From assembly GCA_024639065.1 (NCBI GenBank), contig JAHEJC010000015.1, positions 1-39,611 on the forward strand: a stretch of 39,611 bases of DNA, read 5' to 3'. Below the pieces are notes generated by a model. It was not told the DNA's origin. It saw only the letters and a list, made by a program, of their open reading frames with translations, and made no database searches. Position numbers and translations under genes: made by a program. The DNA comes from Lewinellaceae bacterium (GTDB lineage Bacteria > Bacteroidota > Bacteroidia > Chitinophagales > Saprospiraceae). Numbering within the stretch: position 1 is the first letter of the stretch; every line of letters begins with the position of its first letter. Shown here piece by piece: positions 34,503-39,611 of the stretch.

Positions 34503-36212
34503 TTAACGACTCTTTTGATAAAAATAATACCCTATAATAATAATCACCAAAACGGGTAGGAGGTATAGAAGATTGAAGCTTGGGGTAGTCATTTCTTCTT
34601 CGATGATCAACAATTGATTGGATTGAACATTGGTCAATGATTGTTTTTTACCTCCAGTCCAATAAACCAACACCGAATCAATAATCGACGCTTTATTTAA
34701 ACCAAAATGAGCAATGGTAGAATTTTGAGAAAGATGACTACTTCCACCTCCGTCAATTTCTCTTATCATTCGATTATTGTTGGATACAATTTCTATGCGT
34801 GATCCGAGACCATGACTTTCGGCTAATTGGCCTTTTAGACGGATTTTGATCCAGTTACCTGAATTAAAATCATTACGGTAAAGCCGTGTGATAGTAGCAA
34901 CCGGAAAGTTTGAAACGGGCTTTTGATTCACCATTAAGATGTCCATATCACCATCGTTTTCTAAATCAAAAGTAACTGATCCACGTCCAATGCCATAATC
35001 ATTAAGACCGACCTCGGAAGCGATTTCCTTAAATTTGTTTTGCTCATTTTCAAAATACAAATTGACCATAGGCACACAGTTGGGGTTGAGATCACCGTTA
35101 ACCACAAAAAGATCGAGGTCTCCATCCTGATCGAAATCGGCAAAATTAACGCCCCAGCTGATGGCGAAAAAGATCATGTTAAGTTCCTTCGCTTTATCAA
35201 TGAAGGGTTTACCAGGTCCTTGATTGACCATTAGATGGTTAAGGCGAATGTCTGTAAAAAAATAATCCAGAAAACCATCACCATTATAATCACCAACACC
35301 GGTGCCCATTGAATTGATGGCTAGATCCATATCCAATGATTCACCCACATCTTCAAATTTATTCTTTGGGTATTGGTTCTCCAGCAACAAGTTGGGGGTG
35401 CGCTTATAGCCAAAATCATGGTTTACAAAAAGGTCTTGATCGCCGTCTTTGTCGTAATCGGTGAATACCCCACCAAAACCAAATCCTTTGTGCTTAAGCC
35501 CATATTCACTATAAACATCTTTAAAGTATTTTCCTTTTTGATTGAGCAGTAAATAACCTTTGGAAGTAGTCGTTGAACTTACAATGGTGGCGTCGCTGAT
35601 CTCATTCAAAGGTCCCTGGTGATCTTTGAAATAATTACCCACATAAAGATCAGGATATCCATCTGCATTAAAGTCTCCAAAATTGGCTCCGGTACTGAAT
35701 GAATACATCTGGTCCAGCTTATATTGAGTAGTGGCATCGGTGAACGTTCCATTGCCATTATTCAGCATCAACAAATTAATAGCTCTGGGAATTTTTTGTG
35801 CCGTATCCTTGGTAGTGTTGGTGGTAATAAAAAGATCTACGGTCCCATCCAAATTCACATCAGCACCTACTGCTCCTTGAGTGACATAATTTGATAATAT
35901 CTCCAATCCAGATCCTTGATACTTGTTTGTAAAAGTACCATCTCCATTATTGTGGTAAAGTCTATTGTCACTCATGCCACCGGTAATAAAAAGATCTTCA
36001 AATCCATCCTCATCAAAGTCAAAAACACATATACCGCCCCCAAACATACCCCCATATACTTCAAACTGATGATTAATACCTGCCGATTCGGTTATATCTA
36101 CAAATGCGTTTTGAGCATTGCATGGTACACATGAAATGACAAATAAAGACAGGGAGAACATTGATGCACTCCATGAATTAAAATGCCCTATTTTGTTTAG
36201 TGTACCTTCCAA
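34503..36212 (-). CDS. FG-GAP/VCBS propeller protein with C-terminal ASPIC/UnbV domain (CRTAC1-like)
   Basis: The protein has up to 569 residues. The longest frame starts at TTG 36212, 15 bases inside the haloperoxidase gene; the first ATG is at 36161. In either case the segment MFSLSLFVISCVPCNAQ acts as a signal sequence. The mature chain is a beta-propeller with seven calcium-binding DxDxDG-type loops, such as DFDEDGFEDLF, DFNADGYPDLY, DYDKDGDQDLF and DFDQDGDLDLF. It ends in an ASPIC/UnbV domain (GNWIKIRLKG, SRIEIVSNNN, HFGLNKASIIDSVLVYWTGG) and a single C-terminal membrane helix (about 546-565). The tail anchor suggests a periplasmic or surface display role. Last gene of an operon with the haloperoxidase and a second propeller protein. 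Confidence 0.85.
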   Translation of the reverse strand: MEGTLNKIGHFNSWSASMFSLSLFVISCVPCNAQNAFVDITESAGINHQFEVYGGMFGGGICVFDFDEDGFEDLFITGGMSDNRLYHNNGDGTFTNKYQGSGLEILSNYVTQGAVGADVNLDGTVDLFITTNTTKDTAQKIPRAINLLMLNNGNGTFTDATTQYKLDQMYSFSTGANFGDFNADGYPDLYVGNYFKDHQGPLNEISDATIVSSTTTSKGYLLLNQKGKYFKDVYSEYGLKHKGFGFGGVFTDYDKDGDQDLFVNHDFGYKRTPNLLLENQYPKNKFEDVGESLDMDLAINSMGTGVGDYNGDGFLDYFFTDIRLNHLMVNQGPGKPFIDKAKELNMIFFAISWGVNFADFDQDGDLDLFVVNGDLNPNCVPMVNLYFENEQNKFKEIASEVGLNDYGIGRGSVTFDLENDGDMDILMVNQKPVSNFPVATITRLYRNDFNSGNWIKIRLKGQLAESHGLGSRIEIVSNNNRMIREIDGGGSSHLSQNSTIAHFGLNKASIIDSVLVYWTGGKKQSLTNVQSNQLLIIEEEMTTPSFNLLYLLPVLVIIIIGYYFYQKSR

Positions 36213-37555
36213 ACTAATTCATTTACGTTTCCAGCAATAACCTGACCACCTTTAAGTCCTACATCATTATCTTGAGGCGTATGAATTCCTCCATAAAACC
36301 TTGAATTGGCAGTCTCTTCTGCCACCTCCCAAAACGTATTAAAGGTGCGAGCTACAAAATCAACCTCTCTCAACTCATCCCTTTTTCTGCCTACGTGAGC
36401 GCTGTCAATAAATGTAAACTCATTTCCGTAAAGGTCCATCAAAATGGTGGCTGCAGTTGATGCTTGAATTGCATGACCAGAGGGAAAAGCAGGGAAAGGA
36501 GGATCTGGCCAGAAGGAAACCCATTCTTTGTCAATAAACTTGGGAATATATGTATTTGGTCTTTCGGAAAAATGATAGTATTTCCAGGCCCAACAATTAA
36601 TAAATGCATCAGCCAATGCCATTCCCAATCTTGCATATGTTTCTGTACATTTTATGAGAGGAGGATTTTTTGCACGTAAGGCAATGGTGGCAATATAGTA
36701 AGAATGGCCACCAGGGGTAAAGGTATCATCAGGATCGTCCCCCCACCAGATAGCTGCTTCTTTTTCCGCTTGTGTAAGTATTTTATCTTTTTCGTACACT
36801 TGAATAAATTGTTGATAATAAGGTGATGATGGGGTAGTATCATACGGTATCATTTCTGGAATAGGAATAGTAGCATTCTTCTGAACGAAAGTTCGGTTTT
36901 CTCCCCAATGTGGATGGAGTGGATGATGGCTGAATGATTGTGCGTAAAGGGGTGGTTTCCATGATCCTGGTTTCTCTGGATGAACATATGTTTCATCAAA
37001 GTTTTTAAGATAGCCCCTATGGCCTCCATCCTTTTTAGACCATTCAAAAATGGCAGTGGCTATTTTTCTACCATAATCTACAGAAGCATCTATATTACCA
37101 ACCTCATGCCTCGACTTTAATGACGCAAGGATAACAGATTCCAATGAATCAATTTTGTTTTTGTTAGCATCTGAAGTTTGATTGTAAAGGCTCTTTAATA
37201 TAGCAGATTGTCCGGCATTTAAGCAGAGTATCCATGAATAAGTTTGGTCAGGATTGGGAAGGGGAAGGTCAGATAATCCATTGAGCTGGCCGGCCAAGGA
37301 TTTATATTCCGGATAACCATTCACCACCGTTTCATACATAGTAAGACCTATGTAGCCTAATGCCCTGGAAGCATAGGTAGGTGAGTTTGCTGGAGTATGT
37401 TTTGTTAAATAAAGAGTCATGTCTGCCCATGCAGTGGCAATTTCCTGTGGGGAATAAGTGACTTGTTCAACTTGGGTGCATCCAAAGTATAAAAGAATAA
37501 TTAGCAGAAAATAATATTTTACTCGAAAGAATGATTTTCCAAAAACAAGACTCAT
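36197..37555 (-). CDS. Vanadium-dependent haloperoxidase / PAP2-family lipoprotein
   Basis: A 452-residue exported protein. A hydrophobic N-terminus ends in LLYFGC (Cys26), a probable lipobox with an unusual Tyr at -3. The vanadate/phosphate site residues are all visible with the spacing of vanadium haloperoxidases: Lys325 and Arg332 (WKYYHFSERP), Ser359-Gly360-His361 (FPAFPSGHA) and Arg419 with His425 (RFYGGIH). The Lys-(6)-Arg and Arg-(5)-His intervals match the fungal chloroperoxidase pattern. It may therefore oxidise halide, or act as an acid phosphatase of the same fold. Its start overlaps the upstream propeller gene in an ATGA. Bacteroidota carry such proteins frequently, mostly uncharacterised. 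Confidence 0.88.
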   Translation of the reverse strand: MSLVFGKSFFRVKYYFLLIILLYFGCTQVEQVTYSPQEIATAWADMTLYLTKHTPANSPTYASRALGYIGLTMYETVVNGYPEYKSLAGQLNGLSDLPLPNPDQTYSWILCLNAGQSAILKSLYNQTSDANKNKIDSLESVILASLKSRHEVGNIDASVDYGRKIATAIFEWSKKDGGHRGYLKNFDETYVHPEKPGSWKPPLYAQSFSHHPLHPHWGENRTFVQKNATIPIPEMIPYDTTPSSPYYQQFIQVYEKDKILTQAEKEAAIWWGDDPDDTFTPGGHSYYIATIALRAKNPPLIKCTETYARLGMALADAFINCWAWKYYHFSERPNTYIPKFIDKEWVSFWPDPPFPAFPSGHAIQASTAATILMDLYGNEFTFIDSAHVGRKRDELREVDFVARTFNTFWEVAEETANSRFYGGIHTPQDNDVGLKGGQVIAGNVNELVWKVH

Positions 37556-39611
37556 TGTAATTCTCTTTGAGCTGCATTCAATTTATAGGATAATAACTCA
37601 CCTTGATTAATTCCAAATAAAAGTTGATCACTGAAATGAACCATACTTCTTACATCTCCCGTAATTTTTAGACCTGATTTGACTTGATTCAAGTAAGTAA
37701 ACTTGCCATCCTCATTTCCTTGTAATAGCATACCATAATTAGCATCTGATTTACCTAGTCTTAGTTTATAATGGTTATTATTACCACATAGCAATAAATC
37801 TTGGATTCCATCTTGATTAAAGTCTAATGAGGTCATTACATGGATCGGTGCAAATTGTACTTCCTTTGGTAAAGGGCTAATCTCAAATTTATTATCTTCT
37901 GTGGAGAGAAATAAGCTGGTTTCCAGATGATTTGATGCTAATCGGGAAGCTTTTTTCAATTCAGCCGGTGTAAATAGATCCGACATAGTTACTTCCGAAT
38001 AACTTTCAAAAGTGGGATACTTTGTTCTAAATTGAGTCAATTGCCTACCTAGCTCATCTCTGGTGACATAGGGATAACTCTTTCCTTGAAGGCTAAAACA
38101 AAAGAATGGGTCGATTGAACCATTGTTATCAAAATCATCATAGTATATTTCGAGTGGTTCCTGATCGGTGGCTGTAAATTGTGTATTGGTCCCAGCATTG
38201 CCTACCAAAAGATCCAGTCTATCATCGCCATTAAGGTCTTCAACTAATAAAGAATTCCACCATCCGGAATAGTCCTTGCCTAAATAATGATGCGTTTCAT
38301 TTTTGAGTATTCCTTTTTCGTTAATATATATAGAAATAGGCATCCATTCTCCAACAATAATTAAATCTTCGTAACTATCATTATTTATATCTACCCATTG
38401 TGCATCAGTGACCATGCCTACGTGATCGATTTGAGGTGCTTTTGATATAGTCTGATCGGTAAAATTTCCAGAACGATCATTAATCAATATAACGCTAGGA
38501 GGCGTTACAGGATATCTACCAGGAATTACTTTTCCACCAATAAATAGATCAGGGGAATTGTCCTGGTTAACATCACCAACAGCAACAGCCCCGGTACTTA
38601 GCAATAATGGAGGTAGACTTTTAGGCCGTTCATGGAACATACCCTGGCCATCATTAAAGTAAAGCCGGTCTTGCAATTTAGTATCCTGTGCTTCAAGATC
38701 ATGATAACCACCACTTGCCACATAAATATCGTTATCACCATCAGCATCGGCGTCAAAAATTTCAATCCTGCTGTCTATGAAATTTTCGGTTAATTCCAAT
38801 CCTGAATTCATGGATTGGATAAAACTTCCATTTGGTTGTTGTAGGTAGATAGATGTGGCTTGTCCTTGAGTACCTCCGATTACCAGGTCATCTAATTTGT
38901 CGCTATTAAGATCTCCTTTGGCCATAAAAGGGCCTATGGTGGAACATGCATTTATCAATAATGGTTGACGCTCAAAATCTGTAATGTCCAGGGGTAATTG
39001 TTGATACCTAATGGGTGCAGGCGCTTGAGTAAAGATGGATTGTTCTGTATCTATAGATTCCTTGGTTGTTAGCAATGCATGCTCCTGGTAAAGCGTAATT
39101 CGTCGATTGACTTCTATTTCTTCAATAGTTTGAGATGTCCCATTCGGCCAACGCACGGTCAGCGAATCTATAGAGCTATTCGCTCCCAATCCAAAATGAA
39201 GAATGGGGGATACGGCAGATAAGTATCCTCGGGAGAGATATTGTTCCAGTGACTGGATATTACCCTGGCTGAATAGGGTCACTTTTGATCCAATGGCCTG
39301 CTTATTTAATCCTTGGCCTACCAGGTTGACCTGCAAGTAATTATTGTTAAAATTTTGTGTATTGTTTTGGAATATAAATGCTGGTTTATTAATGTTATTA
39401 ACCATTAAATCCTGATCACCGTCATTGTCTAAATCAGCATAGGCTGCTCCATTACTATTTGAGGCAACGGCCATACCCCAGTCCTCAGTTCTCTTTTTAA
39501 AAGTAATGCCTTCTTCATTGGAATACATATAATTCATCACGTCTGATGATGGCATTTGACTAATTATCTCTAAGACATCCTCTCTTTTCAATCTACCTTT
39601 TTCTTGGACGT
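37552..39611 (-). CDS. FG-GAP/VCBS propeller protein with internal ASPIC/UnbV domain, 5' end cut by the window edge
   Basis: The open frame runs without a stop to the end of the window, so the N-terminus and signal sequence lie outside; a TTG at 39591 is the nearest in-frame start and is probably not the real one. At least 685 codons are present. Near the visible start NGAAYADLDNDGDQDLMVNN is the last blade of an N-terminal propeller. An ASPIC/UnbV domain follows (about residues 79-168 from that TTG: NNYLQVNLVG, SRGYLSAVSPILHFGLG, DSLTVRWPNG). A second set of blades with calcium-type loops comes next (DLNSDKLDDLVIGG, DADADGDNDIYVASGG, DVNQDNSPDLFIGG, DLNGDDRLDLLVGN, DFNQDGIQDLLLCG). The stop overlaps the haloperoxidase start (ATGA). 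Confidence 0.85.
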   Translation of the reverse strand, partial: VQEKGRLKREDVLEIISQMPSSDVMNYMYSNEEGITFKKRTEDWGMAVASNSNGAAYADLDNDGDQDLMVNNINKPAFIFQNNTQNFNNNYLQVNLVGQGLNKQAIGSKVTLFSQGNIQSLEQYLSRGYLSAVSPILHFGLGANSSIDSLTVRWPNGTSQTIEEIEVNRRITLYQEHALLTTKESIDTEQSIFTQAPAPIRYQQLPLDITDFERQPLLINACSTIGPFMAKGDLNSDKLDDLVIGGTQGQATSIYLQQPNGSFIQSMNSGLELTENFIDSRIEIFDADADGDNDIYVASGGYHDLEAQDTKLQDRLYFNDGQGMFHERPKSLPPLLLSTGAVAVGDVNQDNSPDLFIGGKVIPGRYPVTPPSVILINDRSGNFTDQTISKAPQIDHVGMVTDAQWVDINNDSYEDLIIVGEWMPISIYINEKGILKNETHHYLGKDYSGWWNSLLVEDLNGDDRLDLLVGNAGTNTQFTATDQEPLEIYYDDFDNNGSIDPFFCFSLQGKSYPYVTRDELGRQLTQFRTKYPTFESYSEVTMSDLFTPAELKKASRLASNHLETSLFLSTEDNKFEISPLPKEVQFAPIHVMTSLDFNQDGIQDLLLCGNNNHYKLRLGKSDANYGMLLQGNEDGKFTYLNQVKSGLKITGDVRSMVHFSDQLLFGINQGELLSYKLNAAQRELQ

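Overview
The window reads as a chromosomal segment of an AT-rich Bacteroidota genome. The evidence is Bacteroidota-type -7 boxes (TAnnTTTG), few Shine-Dalgarno sequences, many lipoproteins and outer-membrane barrels (a DUF6089-like barrel, a sigma-linked PorT-like barrel), and CRTAC1/ASPIC-UnbV beta-propellers. The mix of PSCyt/DUF1549-DUF1553, DUF1501, CRTAC1 and vanadium haloperoxidase genes would suit a Saprospirales- or Cytophagales-like environmental bacterium; that placement is inference. There is no rRNA, no tRNA and no CRISPR array that I can see.

Layout. 1-160: a heptanucleotide tandem repeat. 160-8000: sugar-acid metabolism (tagaturonate/altronate reductase, a lactonase-type amidohydrolase) followed by a secreted pair, a PSCyt1/DUF1549/LamG/DUF1553 lipoprotein and a DUF1501 Tat-type protein. 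8050-12700: a lipocalin-like secreted protein, a membrane GT-C/TPR (TMTC-like) protein, a 638-bp gene-free stretch and an outer-membrane barrel protein. 12690-19000: housekeeping genes (HD hydrolase, nadA, DUF6089 barrel, dGTPase, YjbQ, an MFS exporter) with the C-terminal remnant of an ECF42-type sigma factor. 19165-22200: an ECF sigma factor, a membrane-anchored beta-barrel protein and a lipoprotein, closed by a clear rho-independent terminator. 22230-23125: a REP-associated tyrosine transposase bracketed by two related ~100-bp elements in opposite orientation. 23129-25410: MurQ with a sodium/solute symporter, translationally coupled. 25781-28283: upp, a secreted protein and lipA. 28552-34054 (minus strand): TMTC-like protein, dprA, an alkaline phosphatase lipoprotein and a secreted amidohydrolase. 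34055-34502: a repeat-rich intergenic island. 34503-39611 (minus strand): a tightly packed operon of CRTAC1-like propeller, vanadium haloperoxidase and a second propeller protein whose 5' end runs off the window.

The parts most worth following up are the RayT/flanking-element unit, the propeller-haloperoxidase-propeller operon and the sigma/beta-barrel/lipoprotein operon. Most of the remainder is recognisable core or common Bacteroidota accessory content. All function calls come from reading motifs by eye; no database search was run.
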